From Chamaecrista fasciculata (lineage: Eukaryota > Streptophyta > Magnoliopsida > Fabales > Fabaceae): a stretch of DNA of 64,000 nucleotides. Where the stretch lies: positions 369,521 through 433,520 of the forward strand of contig QANZ01044650.1 in assembly GCA_003254925.1 (NCBI GenBank), given 5' to 3'. The notes under the pieces are model-generated. The model was given only the letters and a program-made list of their open reading frames with translations, searched no databases and was not told the origin of the DNA. Made by a program: the position numbers and the translations under genes. The stretch's first letter is position 1, and each line of letters begins with the position of its first letter. Positions 1-11,584 of this stretch are shown here, one piece after another.

Positions 1-67
1 AAACGGAAGGTTTCTGCACTATGGATGGGCTTCGTGCCACTTTGGGAGGCTTTTATTGAAACCAATC

Positions 68-71
<4 letters not shown>

Positions 72-100
<29 letters not shown>
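72..100. repeat. (TC)n microsatellite
   Basis: A run of about 14 TC dinucleotides inside the presumed TOM5 intron. The rest of 1-745 is AT-rich intron-like sequence with no recognised exon. Confidence 0.9.
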
Positions 101-104
<4 letters not shown>

Positions 105-745
105 ATATGTAGGCTTTACAATTTGAGGCATGCATTAGGTTGATTTGTGAAAGCTTCTGTTTAGGAGTTTCAGCTGTTTTCCATTGATCAAACTGAGATT
201 CTTTTTTAATTTTTCTACATGTTCACCTTCCATCTGGCTATAATTTTTCTTTTTAATTGAGATAGCCTTTTTGAGGCAGTCTTCAATTGTTTTCTCATCT
301 CACCCTTCCATGATAGAATTTTGTGAGTCAAGCATAATGATCATGTTCTACGTTGCTTTGATTGTTGCCAGCAATTATCAATGTAACTTTGGTTTCAAAA
401 TGGAGTTTGGGATTCTGTTATATGAAACATTATTTTGGTATTTACAGAATTGCTAGTTGAAAACTGAAAATTGCTTTTCATAGAGTGGGAGATACCACTT
501 TGCATTTGCATGAAGAAGAGAAGGAAGAATAATCGATTAAGGAATTTCGTCGTTACTCTTTGTTATTAGATAAGATTCATAGAAACCAAGTTTAGAGAGA
601 ATTCTATAGTTGCATGAATAAGATTGGAGCAATGGGTTATTGAGTACTTTTTAGTTTTTATATTTTTTTTACGCATTTCTCCGTTATATGTTTTTTATTA
701 AACTATTTTAGAATGAAGAATTTCTTTTTTTCTCTCTTTTGGCAG

Positions 746-823
746 AAATTGTTGCGAGCTGCTGGATTGTTTGCAGGCTCTGTATTACTTATGCGGAATT
801 ATGGCGATCTTATGGCAGTCTGA
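746..823 (+). CDS. TOM5: TOM5 homolog, mitochondrial import receptor subunit, last exon (partial)
   Basis: The last coding exon of TOM5, a tiny outer-membrane subunit of the TOM complex that imports preproteins into mitochondria. After a pyrimidine-rich tract and the acceptor ending GGCAG at 745, the frame reads KLLRAAGLFAGSVLLMRNY, then GDLMAV and a TGA stop at 821-823. This matches the conserved C-terminal membrane segment of plant TOM5, a family of only about 54 residues. The N-terminal half (the family's conserved Trp-His region) is not found in 1-745, so exon 1 lies outside the window and the intron is at least 745 bp long. Family assignment rests on recognising this C-terminus and is strong despite the short exon. 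Confidence 0.85.
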   Translation, partial: KLLRAAGLFAGSVLLMRNYGDLMAV

Positions 824-1614
824 AGAATGTTTTTGTACTCTGTATTCTGTAATAAGACACCATTATCTACCAAAGTTGTGACTCAGGATCTTTTTTCCGT
901 CGGTCTGAAATGAGCTTTAATGAATTTGTTTTAGCCTCTCGAGTGGAGCACTGAGAACATACTCTCCTATTATTGGTTATGATGTGGTTATCACTCAAGG
1001 ATTATGTGTATGCATATGAGTCCGTTTGCTTCATTTTTTTCTTTGCTTACAGTCGAAAAATCAAGGATTATGTGTATGCATACGAGCAAACTTATTGTGT
1101 AGTCAAAGTGTTTTTAAATTCCAATTTTATGATTTACGTTTATGATGCTGTATAGTTCATTTGTTCTTGTTTGCATACGCATAGCGAATTATTAGCATGG
1201 TAAAGAGAGGAAAAAAAGTTTTTGGAGGTAATTAGACTATTTTACTTTAAAATCCTGTATTTTTTTAAAAAAATATACTTTTATAAATTATTTCATCCAA
1301 GCCCGTTGCTTAGGAATTAGGACACTATATTTTCTTCTTTTTTTGTGAAAAAAGTCCTTTTGAATTACTAATCTTTGGTTCTGGGTGTTTGTTTAAAATA
1401 TTATCAATGTCACGCTAATAATTTTAATTGATGTTTAATTAATTTTTTGGGAGGGATTAGTGGCCCCAATATAAAGGAAGCAAAAGATTCGCAAAAAAGA
1501 TCAAATTCACTATTATAATTTGAGTGAATCAATTTTATCTACAACAAATTTGAGAGGTGGGTTATTTCAGAAACAACATCTTGCCATTATTTGTGGAAGG
1601 ATGTTGTTTACTGC
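824..1614. other. TOM5 3' flank and AT-rich intergenic sequence
   Basis: The 3' UTR of TOM5 probably ends within the first 100 bases or so. A 22-bp direct repeat lies at 995-1016 and 1061-1082 (TCAAGGATTATGTGTATGCA plus two bases), 66 bp apart. Short open frames here have no recognisable protein similarity. Confidence 0.6.
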
Positions 1615-1754
1615 GAGGCTGTTCAAAATCGAACCAAATTGATTGACCGAACCGAAGGTGAAACCGAACAAAACCGATAGATGAATGGTTTGGTTTAGTT
1701 TAGACGTCGCACAAATCTAATCAAACCGCCAAACCGTTAAAACTATTATCTATA

Positions 1755-2201
1755 TCTATACTATATTATATGACTAAGGGTGTTTATGGTCGGTCAAAAA
1801 TAAACAATTTAAAAATTAAAAAATAAATACAAAATTCGCCAAACTTTGCCCAAATCCCACTCCACGTATATGTCCCCAAACTCATCCCATCCCACCTACA
1901 TCAATATAGGTGACCACTCCAAGTTCATGCATTTTCAAAATTTTTGAAATTGTTATTAAATTTTTAAAGCAACCCACATCCCTCCTTTCTCTCCCAATTA
2001 GTCAAAATCTCCAATTAGTCTCAAATTGTATGAGGTAATTTTAAATTGGTCTTAAATATTTTTTATTTTAGATAAGTCTTACCTATTTTTATAATTTCTC
2101 AAATTGGTTCCAAACTTACTCATTTATCAATATAAGAATTTTATTTAATCTTCAACTTTAACCAAATTTAAACGTTATATGCGGGCACGCCAAGCCGCTA
2201 G
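1755..2201 (+). mobile_element. Non-autonomous Helitron, nested in the hAT-like element
   Basis: Begins with TC after an A (TCTATACTATATTATATGAC) and ends in CTAG followed by T, as expected for Helitron insertion into an AT dinucleotide. Just before the CTAG is a GC-rich imperfect hairpin (GCGGGCACGCCAAGCCGC). The last 19 bases nearly match the 3' end of the element at 22702-22875. No Rep/helicase coding is present, so it would move only in trans. Confidence 0.72.
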
Positions 2202-2321
2202 TTTACTTATATGTATACACCTATCGCATATTCCCATTAGATAACTCATACTCTATTACTCATACATACAATATTCAACATTGAGAAGATATTTACAAGT
2301 TTGGAAATATTTACACATTCA

Positions 2322-2325
2322 TATA

Positions 2326-2361
<36 letters not shown>
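2322..2361. repeat. (TA)n microsatellite
   Basis: An AT dinucleotide run inside the hAT-like element, interrupted once by AAAT. Confidence 0.85.
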
Positions 2362-2633
2362 CATTTAAGCAGTAGATTGAAGAAATGGGTAGTCANGGAT
2401 AATTTTTATTTTCTTATTAGTGTTTTGGTAAGTTATGAGAATAACTGTATATTTTTTTTATTAGTATATTAGTAACAAAATTAACAATAAATTACCTTCA
2501 AACCGTTCAAACCGAACCGCCCAAACCGCTTTTTATTGGTTTGGTTTGGTTTGGTTTGATGAATGAAATTTAATCATTTGTTTGGTTTGAAAAATCTTTT
2601 TAAACCGCCCAAACCGCCCGACGAACACCCCTA

Positions 2634-4182
2634 CTTAATGGCAAAAGATGGACAGAATTCTTCATGGGAGTAATTATGAAACCTTTTGTAAAAATATGAG
2701 CTCAAATATTTAACAGAAAAATATATAGGACCGTTTTGAGACCTAAACAAAAGATATGAAACCAAATTTACACTTTAGTCTAAATATTATATATACAAGT
2801 TTCAAAAAAATAACTAACGTATGACAAAATATTTCCTTTTTTTTTTTTCTAATATATGAGATTTTTCAAATTCAATCACGAGATTCTATTAAGAACAAAA
2901 TCTNGTCGCCCCTGAGATTGCGCCACGTGGCGAACTCATTTTATAAAGCTTTAATGAAACCGTGTGTTTTTATCTTATTTAGTGAGGCGGACCAATTTAG
3001 ACAACTACATAAGCACAATAAATGCAGAGAACCCGCGTCGCAAAATTTACACATAGTACAAATCAAAGAACCAGACCTAACCAGTAATTGACAGTTTATG
3101 CTTTTGTTGTTGTTCGCTAGTTTGGTCAAGGCTTGTGAGATCGTTCCAAAGTGCAAAAGCAATGTCTTTCAGATTCCGAAATGTGATCATGGCTATCACT
3201 ATCTGACCCTACTCATATTACGGCCTTGTTTCTCTACAATTATAGATTTCTCATCTATTCGTATAATAGTTTAGACAAAGACTAACTTCATTTGAGTCGA
3301 GAGCAAACCATTAAAACTCTTTTATTAATATCAATTCTAGAGCTCAAATTTAAGTCCCTTAATTTGAAGGATAGCTCACTTAGCACTACAATAAACACTT
3401 GTTCATATATTAGGGCCTTGTTTTCATGGTGGCAATTCTCAAGTTGATTTCTCTATCTCTACTTGCATCTCTTCCACATAAGCAGATTATCTGCCACCAA
3501 TATTTTTAACATTACATATCAATACTTTTGTTTGATATAATTAACAGAATGATATGAAGGAATTAAGTAGGTTGTCTATACAGAGTATAATCTTTCTTTT
3601 TCTTTGTTTTTCCTCAAAAGGAAAGAAATGTGAGATGTGAGAGCCGAGGTCTTCACATTATTGTCCTAATTTTTTATTCAAATTCTTACAATTGAGCTTT
3701 TTAAAATGTTTATTCAATCACTATATCATCAAAATTCACTAATATCCAACTCTTATAAGTGATTCAGCCAAAGAAAAAAAAAAGCACATACCGTAACTTA
3801 TATTAATAATTTAATAGTAATAAGTTAGTTTATATATATGCTATATAATTACCTAAATTAATATAATTTTAGCAAGATTTTCATAGGTTAAAAATTGAAT
3901 GAAATGGTAATAATTAACATGTATTTATTATTAAATTCACTATTTGAGATAAGACATGTAATAAAATTTTTTTTGCATAGTTAATCATAAAAATAATTAT
4001 TAAAAAAATTATGGAAATATCATATGAATTTAAAATATAAAGGTAAATAATGTTGTTTACTTTTTTACATCAAATAAATGAAGTTTTTGCTTTCATGTCA
4101 TGTAGTGTCTTCCACTATTTCGCATGGTTATAAGTTGTTTTTAATACATGTGAATATTATTTGAAATTAAAAAAAATTATAA
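2634..4182. other. AT-rich intergenic sequence, no gene seen
   Basis: No recognisable exon or complete repeat. One N lies at 2904, just before a slightly GC-richer stretch (2905-3170) that reads open on the minus strand for 73 codons but matches nothing I know. Confidence 0.5.
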
Positions 4183-4192
4183 CAAGAACAAA

Positions 4193-4499
4193 GAGTAAAC
4201 TACTAAATTGGTCCCTGGATTATTGGCTCGCAGACAGATTGGTCCCCGAATTTAAAAAATTGACAAATAGGTCCTCGAATTTTTCTATCGAGTCAAATAG
4301 GTCCCCGAATTTTTCTAACGTTAGTCAAATAGGTCCCCGAATAACATGCACAGAAGGACCTATTTGACAAATGTTAAAAAAATTTGAGGACCTATTTGAC
4401 TCGTTAGAAAAATTTAGGGACCTATTTGTCAATTTCCTAAATTCAGGGACCAATCTGTCAGCAAGTCAATAATCTAGGGACCAATTTAGTAGTTTACTC
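4193..4499. mobile_element. Fold-back MITE with 10-bp target duplication
   Basis: The termini GAGTAAAC...GTTTACTC are perfect inverted repeats and almost the whole element is two arms of about 150 bp that pair with each other (GGTCCCTGG/GGTCCCCG modules). It is flanked by perfect copies of CAAGAACAAA at 4183-4192 and 4500-4509. A 9-10 bp duplication points to the Mutator-like superfamily. It has no coding capacity. Confidence 0.85.
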
Positions 4500-4509
4500 C
4501 AAGAACAAA

Positions 4510-5451
4510 ACTCTTATTAAATTTTTTAAATTCGAAATATTTATAATAAAAAATGAAAATAGATGTCATTATAATGAGCCATTTGGTGATATCATGTATT
4601 GTCTCTTTTGGCAGAAAGCAAAGCATCCTAGGTGAGTCCCCGTTGACACGTGTTCACATAAATGTGCAAAAAGAGAAGAGCACCGACTATGACGACTGCC
4701 AAATTTGCATTTTGGATGCCACTTAATGCCCACTTTAATGTCACATAATTCCAAACTTATTTCTCTATTTTTAGTATTTACACTTTTCTTCCTTTTTTCT
4801 TCTTATTAATTCCATATTTCCATTATTTTTATAATAAGATTTATATATTATTTTCATGATATTTGATATAATATTTCAAGAATCTAGTTATTTCTAACTA
4901 GATACTTTTTACCAGTGAAATTGACTTTTTAGATCGATAATATTAGTACTCTACCTTTCAAATGAATAAAATTACATTGAGTATTTTTATTATATAGTGA
5001 TGATGATATTACTCAGTGAAGAGATTTGGATGGTCGGAAAGCTTAGACTTGCACAAGAAGTGTGGTGGGGGATGATCCCCGTATGCTACTGTGATATCTA
5101 AGTTAGTAAAATTCTCAAAGAAAAAGAATAATATATAGTAAGAGTAAAGAATTGCATGCCTCTAAACTCTAAAAACCAAAAATATTTATATCGAAAAAAA
5201 TAACAGAGGGTAAGCTAATTGATTACAACAGACAACAGTCATAACCATCCTAGTATTAAAAAATCTCATACTAAAATTTAACACTTAAGTTAATTAAATA
5301 AATTAAAAATTATAATGTAATTTTTTATATGATAAAATTGGAAGATATAGTTTATGCCAATTTTTAAAAGAGTTAATGCAATTCATTATTGGCAGTTTCT
5401 TTTCAGTCCTTTCCTCTAGTGGTATAAAATTAAATTCATTTAAGTAATTAA
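4510..5451. other. AT-rich intergenic sequence, nothing recognised
   Basis: No exon with plant protein similarity and no clear repeat boundaries. A slightly GC-richer patch at 4590-4750 is open on the minus strand for 61 codons without recognisable motifs. Confidence 0.5.
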
Positions 5452-6188
5452 GAGGGGCGTTTGGTACACGGATTATTTTTTCATTCTCGGGAATCACATT
5501 TCCAGGAATGTGATTTCTAGGAATAAGATTCTCAGGATTATAAGAATGTCTCTTTAGATGAGTTAAAATAATCCTAGGATTATTTTGCAATATTCCCAGG
5601 AATGTTACAATCTTGTGTTTGGTTCAACTTTGATATTCCTGGGAATGTTTAATACTTTTACAAATATGCCCTTGACTTTTTATTCTCAACTAATAGTTTA
5701 TCAAATGTAGAAATTCTTCAAAAAAAAATCATGAGAAAAATACTATATCATAAAGAAATAATTATATCATAATTAAAATTTTTAAATAACATTAACAGAT
5801 TAATGAGAAAAATACTATTGCATAACACAATGTCCATAATTCTCAACATAATAACATTGTCTAAAAAAGACTCACTCAACAGAGTTGTAAAATGACAAAG
5901 ATGAAAAGTGACAAGGGTTTGTGGAGAAAGAATTAATTAATTAGAGGAAATTAATTAGGGGTAATAAAGTCATTTTGGATGGGAAAAATAATCTCATATC
6001 ATAGGATTAGACTAATCCCACCCCCTAGGGTGGGAATAAAAAATAGCTATTTTAGGAAATTATGCTATTCCTGAGAATGCAATATTCCCGGGACTAATTT
6101 TCCAATCTGCGTACCAAACGCGGGATTATTCTAGTCCAGAGCTCATAATCTCAGGACTATTTTTCCAATCCGTGTACCAAACGCCTCC
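5452..6188. mobile_element. PIF/Harbinger-like (Tourist-type) MITE
   Basis: The terminal inverted repeats carry GGCGTTTGGTACACGGATT at the left and its complement at the right, with subterminal CAGGAATG/CCCGGGA repeats. The flanks are TAA at 5449-5451 and 6189-6191, the 3-bp duplication typical of PIF/Harbinger. No transposase is encoded. Confidence 0.75.
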
Positions 6189-6361
6189 TAAGATTCTTTG
6201 GGTCTATGTGTATAAACGATACACTACCACTCTAATTTTTTTTTCACTCAATGTATCTCTATCTTATTTTTGAGGATCATATAATTCAATACGGGATTAA
6301 GTCATAATTAAAATTTTTATTCTTTTCTATAAGATATTATTAATTTATCATAGGTTTAATA

Positions 6362-6477
6362 AGGGCGGCCCCAGTGCACAAGGCTCCCACTAGCAAAGAG
6401 GCTGTTTCCAAGATTTGAACCCGTGACCTTATGGTCACCAGGTAGCAACCTTATCGCTGCACCAAGGCTCCTCCTCT
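6362..6477. repeat. Dispersed plant repeat, tRNA-like or SINE-like fragment
   Basis: GGCGGCCCCAGTGCACAAGG at the start, then GAACCCGTGACC, GGTCACC and GCACCAAGGCTCC near the end. This pattern recurs in many angiosperm genomes. The copy looks internally shortened compared with the form I remember. The GAACCCGTGACC core resembles a tRNA T-arm, but no tRNA cloverleaf can be drawn. Confidence 0.5.
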
Positions 6478-7300
6478 ATTATTATAGGTTTAATATAAAA
6501 AAAAACTTCTTAAAAGTTTTTATGTGTAAAAAAAAAATTAAACTTTAAAAAGTGATAAAAGATTTTCTAAATTCTTTATTTTGTACAAATAATTTATTTA
6601 TTTGTTAAAAGCTTATATTTTCTATAATTTGATTTTTATTTTTTATTTTACATTGATTTAAACAAAATACCAATTATTATTATAATTAATGTTTAATAGT
6701 GACTAAAAAAATTTTTAAAAAATCAATAAAAATTGTATCAGGAAATTATTTACACAAAAGAAAGTGATGAGATCTTTAGTTATTTTATAAAATTTAATAA
6801 TTTTTTTACACGGTGATTAAAAATTTAAAAAGATTTTCCGTACGTGTATTACTCTGTATTATATTTTATGATTTATGATTCTATGATGATTAAATTTGAA
6901 GTCCGAAAGACTGAAACTGAATCAAAAAATAATTTTAATATTTATTATTAACTAAACTAATAATATTCTTAGAAAATTGGAAAAAGAAAAAGAAATTAAA
7001 AGCTTGTTCAGTATCCGGTAACCCGTAACCACTAGCCACCAGGTTTGCGAAAAATGACAGACGGTGGTGATTTCATCGGAATGACGAAAAAGGAGAAAGC
7101 ATCCAAAACCCCATTTAAAGCAAGGACTCTTTCGTCACAAACCCTTCCATTTTACAATTCACATACCCAAACTAAGAAACCTTCCAGTTCTACCTCCCTC
7201 CATTTTTACAACAATACCCCCAACATCTTCCATAATCACAAAATCGCCCCTCAAGCCATGTAAACATGAAACAGGTGTCCGACGAGTTTTCTCCAACTTG
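6478..7300. other. AT-rich intergenic sequence and promoter side of the NINJA-like gene
   Basis: Highly AT-rich until about 6990, then more balanced sequence typical of a plant promoter or leader. No TATA box can be assigned with confidence. The open frame at 7045-7263 shows no family motif. Confidence 0.45.
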
Positions 7301-7316
7301 CAGCACTCAAAGCCAA

Positions 7317-7345
7317 AGAGAGAGAGAGAGAGAAAGAGAGAGAGG
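7317..7345. repeat. (GA)n microsatellite in the leader
   Basis: A GAGAGA run followed at 7380-7410 by a CTCTCT run, so the leader could form a weak hairpin. GA/CT tracts are common in plant 5' leaders. Confidence 0.85.
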
Positions 7346-7421
7346 TGGCGCTAGCAAAAGTGTAACCGCAGGCGAACCCACTCTCTCTCTCCCTAGCTTT
7401 CTCTCTCTTCTCATTGCTCAA

Positions 7422-7427
7422 CACGTG
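7422..7427. promoter_or_regulatory. G-box CACGTG upstream of the NINJA-like start
   Basis: A perfect palindromic CACGTG about 440 bp before the ATG, in the probable leader or core promoter. G-boxes bind bHLH and bZIP factors, including MYC-type jasmonate regulators. A link to jasmonate feedback is inference only. Confidence 0.4.
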
Positions 7428-7863
7428 GATTTTTCGAAGTGCGCTGTCACACTGTTCATTATATACCAACAACATGCAAATGAAAAACTCTGTGAATGAT
7501 CGCTTCACTCAGGTCCTTCTCTTTCTCTTCTTTATGCCTATCTCTTTTATTTTCCTCTCAACTTCTTCATTTCTGATATTTTCTCTTCTTTTGCTGCCTT
7601 TGCTTTTTCATCATAAACTTGTGCGTGCTTCATCTTCTTTCTGCTATTATTTGAACGTTTACTTTGCGAAATTTCAGCTTGCATTTGATTTCGAGTCATC
7701 TTTCCCCTCTTTTTTCTTAAACGTTTTCTCAGTGGGTAACCCCCATTTCTCAATGGGTGTGTGAGATTTTGCCTAATTTATGTGTCTAACACTCTAACTC
7801 GTGTTTATCTATGTGGGTGTTTCTCGCAGGGAGAAAAAGTTTCCAACTTTCGCTTCGATTTCA

Positions 7864-10373
7864 ATGGAGGTGACGACCCAGATGACCAATGTTGATCAAA
7901 TTGATTTTTTCAAGCAAGACAGTGAGGTCCCTGCGAACCCAAACGATGTCGTCGTCGTCTCCACCATTCCCAAAGAAAAAATCGACCTTTCCTTGAAGCT
8001 TTCTCTGGATAATCCCAATGGTCCAAATGCTGAAGAAATGCCTTTGACGAGGTCTTCAACGATCGCTGGAGAACTAACTTCCATGGCTGATTCCTCTGTT
8101 CCTTCGTTGGATAGGTCTTCTTCCCTTCCCGTTGAGAGGAATCTTGTGAGGTTTGGGGATTTGCAGGCAATGAGAAGGTTGGAGACAGGGAAGAGGTGGC
8201 TGCAAGAGAAGCTAAGGAGGGCGGCGGCGGTTGCAGCCGAGGCGGCGAGAAAGGCTCCGGTGGCTGCTGATAAGCTTAAGATGGTGGCCAATCCTGCTGA
8301 TGATGATTCATCTGAGAATGAGGGTAACTTCATTTTTATCTTTACTATTTAATTTGTTGCTTTCCATGTTGTTGTTCCTTTGATTGGTTGATATTCAATT
8401 TGAATTTGGGATGAGTGCTTTTATTTCATACATGTTTGTTTCATGATCAATTTTTGTTGAGTAATCATATAAACTGGTTATGATAGATATACGAGTTCAG
8501 TTTATATTCTTTGATGGCTAAAAGTCATGAAACTAATACAGTTTAGTCATTTTGTCCCTACAAATTAGTCCCTGTGAAATAAGCTTGAAAGGACTAAATT
8601 GTATTGCTTCTACTACTCAATGACTAAAGTGTGTAATCAAGACTGAGGGATTGAGTCGGCAACTTGTGGATCTTTTAAGTACCAAATTGTATGTTCACTC
8701 ATTTTTGTTCCTCTGCTCTTTGTGTTGTTGATAATGATTGCTTTTCCTTCTGTACTTCTGGTGAATGGCATTGCATTAGAAATTTGGACTACATTTCTGT
8801 TCCCCTGGTTTTTTAAAATAAATTATATAAAGTCATTATGTGATTCTGTTTGAATTGTAGCCTAGAGATGTTGGTGAGTGATGCTGAAAAGACTAGAATA
8901 GGGAAACAATGATCTTTTCTCAGGTTGGGTAACTGAAAACCCTAACTGATGAGATAAGGACTCTAATGAATTAAAGTAGGGTTTCTTGTTTAGCTTGAAA
9001 TGCAAAGGTTGCATGCATGAAAGTGGCATTTATGGTGTTCTTGTTGAAACATTGTCATAGAGTAAAAGAAACACATAGCCATAAAGAGAATAGTATGTTA
9101 TACTATTTTGAACACGTGAAATGGCATGCAAAACTGTTTAAACTGACCGCGTTAATCATTGAACACGACAATCATGCTGTTGTGTATCACGACAATCGTG
9201 AGATTGCGTAACATACGACATTCATGATGTTGCATAACACGACAATAATGATATTGCGTAACAACTAACAAGGAGTATCTATACATGAATAGCGCCGTTT
9301 ATTGTGGAAAAAGATACGACTATTAATCTAATACACGTGTTAGGCAACATCAAGAGATTGATCATACAAGACAGTATACGACAAATAAAGAAATGACAAA
9401 TGACAATGGATGATACCACCACTCAATTTTAAAGACTCAGAAATTAACAAGAGATCAAGATTATCTAGTCAAATAATGTCACCCTTATAGGAAAGTAGAT
9501 ATGTATCCTATTAAGATAAGAGGCATTGAAATGTATTTTGAACTAAAGGTATAACTACTTAACTATTAAGTGATAATTAATATTTAAAGATGTTTTAGAG
9601 GAATTGGCATGATTGCCATGGTGTCTTTATAATTGTCAGGAAAACACATGCAAGGAGCGGCTTGTTAGTTGTGGTAAGAAAGTAATAAAAAGTAATGTTT
9701 CTATCTCATTGGTATTTTTTCTAGTTATTTTGCTTTTCCTTTCAATAAAATCCAGTGTCTGTGTGACTCTTCCGATCTATTAGAGTCAAGGAATTAAGTT
9801 ATGTACCTCTTGTTGAGTGTTACTACACTTAATCCAAATAGCATCATATAACCATTGAAAGTGTGTTTCTACTGTGATTTTTTTCAATTGCAGGCATTTC
9901 GTTATTCATATAATCTATTTTTCACTTTCTTTTATTCATAAAGCATACCATACACAGGTTCAAAAGGTTTGGTTGAAGTAGCAAAAGTTTCCAACATCGA
10001 AACGTCGACTGATAAGGGCAAAGACATCTTGGTTTATGCTGAAACAAAAGCTAAAGATGTAGCTACAAGGCCTGCTGATGACACTAAGTTGGAGGAGAAT
10101 CCATCAAAGAAGCCTAGGGTTTCGGTTCCCAGCACTCTCAAAGCTGATGACATGGCAATTCTGAGAAAAATGCCTAGCGTGACTACCACTGGAGATGGCC
10201 CCAATGGCAAGAGAATCCAAGGGTTTCTTTACACTTACAGGGGAGGCCAAGTCTATATTGTGTGTGTCTGTCATGGTAGCTTCCTCTCTCCAGCAGAATT
10301 CGTGAAGCATGCTGGTGGCAAGGAGGTGGCAAATCCCATGAAGCATATCACCGTATGTTCAAGCGCTTTCTAG
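7864..10373 (+). CDS. NINJA/Mc410-type (ninja-family) transcriptional repressor
   Basis: Nuclear adaptor of the NINJA/AFP family. Family members recruit TOPLESS co-repressors through an EAR motif and bind JAZ or ABI5-like partners to repress hormone-responsive genes. The coding exons are 7864-8323 and 9958-10373, joined in phase through a split Gly codon, giving 291 residues. Residues 40-48 contain the EAR motif (IDLSLKLSL). Residues 82-93 are the Ser-rich RSSSLPVE motif. An Ala/Arg-rich stretch follows at about 103-140. Residues 225-286 are the C-terminal domain with [15 protein letters not shown] and [19 protein letters not shown], which is closer to NINJA than to the AFP proteins. The ATG at 7864 follows a likely 5' UTR intron (acceptor TCTCGCAG at 7822-7829). 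The protein is short for NINJA (family usually above 400 residues) and its tail ([13 protein letters not shown]) diverges, so it may be a specialised paralogue. Confidence 0.85.
9165..9262. repeat. Four-copy 24-26 bp tandem repeat in the NINJA-like intron
   Basis: Units begin ACGACAATCATGCTGTTG, ACGACAATCGTGAGATTG, ACGACATTCATGATGTTG and ACGACAATAATGATATTG. Each is an imperfect palindrome around its centre. No function can be assigned. Confidence 0.85.
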
Positions 10374-11584
10374 GTGAATGTCATTCAACCATATATAAAG
10401 AATGTATAGAGGAAAACAAAGAAATTATCCTTATCAAGTTGTCTATAATGTCTGCACCTTTAAGAGTCTATGTAGTAGGGAAAAAATCCATCTAAGATGG
10501 TTTTTCCTTCTTATGAACATTTCAATACTTTTTTTCTTGTCTTTATATTTTTTTTCTTAAAATTGCCTCAGTAAAGCTTAGGCAATATGATGTAGGAGAT
10601 CAAACTCTTGGCAGACATATAGTATTAGTATATCTTGTATAAAAATTGGATATTAGTATCAAAGTAAAGCTTTCTATAGCTTATGATATTGACAAATGTG
10701 AACACATTTCGTGGGAACTTGTCAATTTATGACATTGACAAATGTGAACTGTTTTCCATAGAAACTTGTCAATTTTAACCTCTACACTTATATTCCTAGG
10801 TTAAATATAATTTTTTAAGTAAATCACACCTTTTACACTTTACACTCTAATCTAATATATTACGACAAAAATAATAGAAAAAATATTTATTGACCCCATG
10901 GTATTTTCCATTCCTGATAAAATGATTTTCACGATTGAATTATTTTAAATCTTTTAATTAGTTAGCCTTCCTTATTGGGGTGATGGGACACGTAGGATTG
11001 GGCGGTATCTCAAATTCTCAATCACACTTTATACTAGAATTTAATTTCGTCAATTTATGGCTAATTTTTAAAATTTAATATTATTTTCGGGTGTGTAAGG
11101 GCTAATTCTATGGCTTTCTCACCCCTATATGTTTTGAATTATAGTTTTATCTCCAGCATTACTTACAACATTGAAATGTACAAAAAATCACTCAAATTTA
11201 GCATGAGCTTTTCTCTTCTGTAATTCTATCTAAAACTTGAAAGGTGAATTGCAAACTGCATTTCGAATTATATTAGCTTCCATATGCATCAACTCTAAAA
11301 TCATCGATTGACAAAGCATAAAATTCTACTTTCTACAAATAGATTAAAAAAGGAAATTGGCCACATTCACGAATATTAATAATTAATACCCATCAACTAA
11401 AGCTGTGAATCCATACGATAAATACTTGATCAGCATCGAGAGCTGTAGTGAGTACTAACAACTTCCAAAGTGCATAATGTGCTACGAATTCATATATACA
11501 TCATAACCACTAAGAAAATTCAAAAGCTGATAACCAAAAGATCTAAGAACTGTAAATCAATGTATCCATCTTGATTCCTATTTC
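10374..11584. other. Intergenic region between two convergent genes
   Basis: Holds the 3' UTRs of the NINJA-like gene (+) and RPA1 (-), which end toward each other. A 46-bp motif beginning GATATTGACAAATGTGAAC is repeated in tandem at 10685 and 10731. No other gene is seen. Confidence 0.55.

Larger units (their letters stand above)
1615..2633. mobile_element. Old hAT-like non-autonomous element
   Basis: The right end reads outward-in as TAGGGGTGTTCGTCGGGCGG, a typical plant hAT-type terminus. The left end (GAGGCTGTTCAAAATCG) is a degenerate match to it. Both arms are rich in AACCG/CCAAACCG motifs. The 8-bp flanks TTTACTGC and CTTAATGG match at only 5 positions, so the insertion is old. A Helitron is nested inside and there is a single N at 2396. 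No transposase is encoded. Confidence 0.55.

Noticed and set aside
6362-6477. tRNA gene suggested by GAACCCGTGACC
   Set aside because: No acceptor stem, D-arm or anticodon arm can be formed; it fits a dispersed repeat better.
7896-8333. Minus-strand open frame of 145 codons over exon 1 of the NINJA-like gene
   Set aside because: The plus frame has the EAR motif and splices cleanly to the conserved domain; the minus frame shows no family features.
9017-9211. 64-codon plus frame in the NINJA-like intron
   Set aside because: It overlaps the tandem repeat, is not flanked by useful splice sites in phase, and resembles nothing known.
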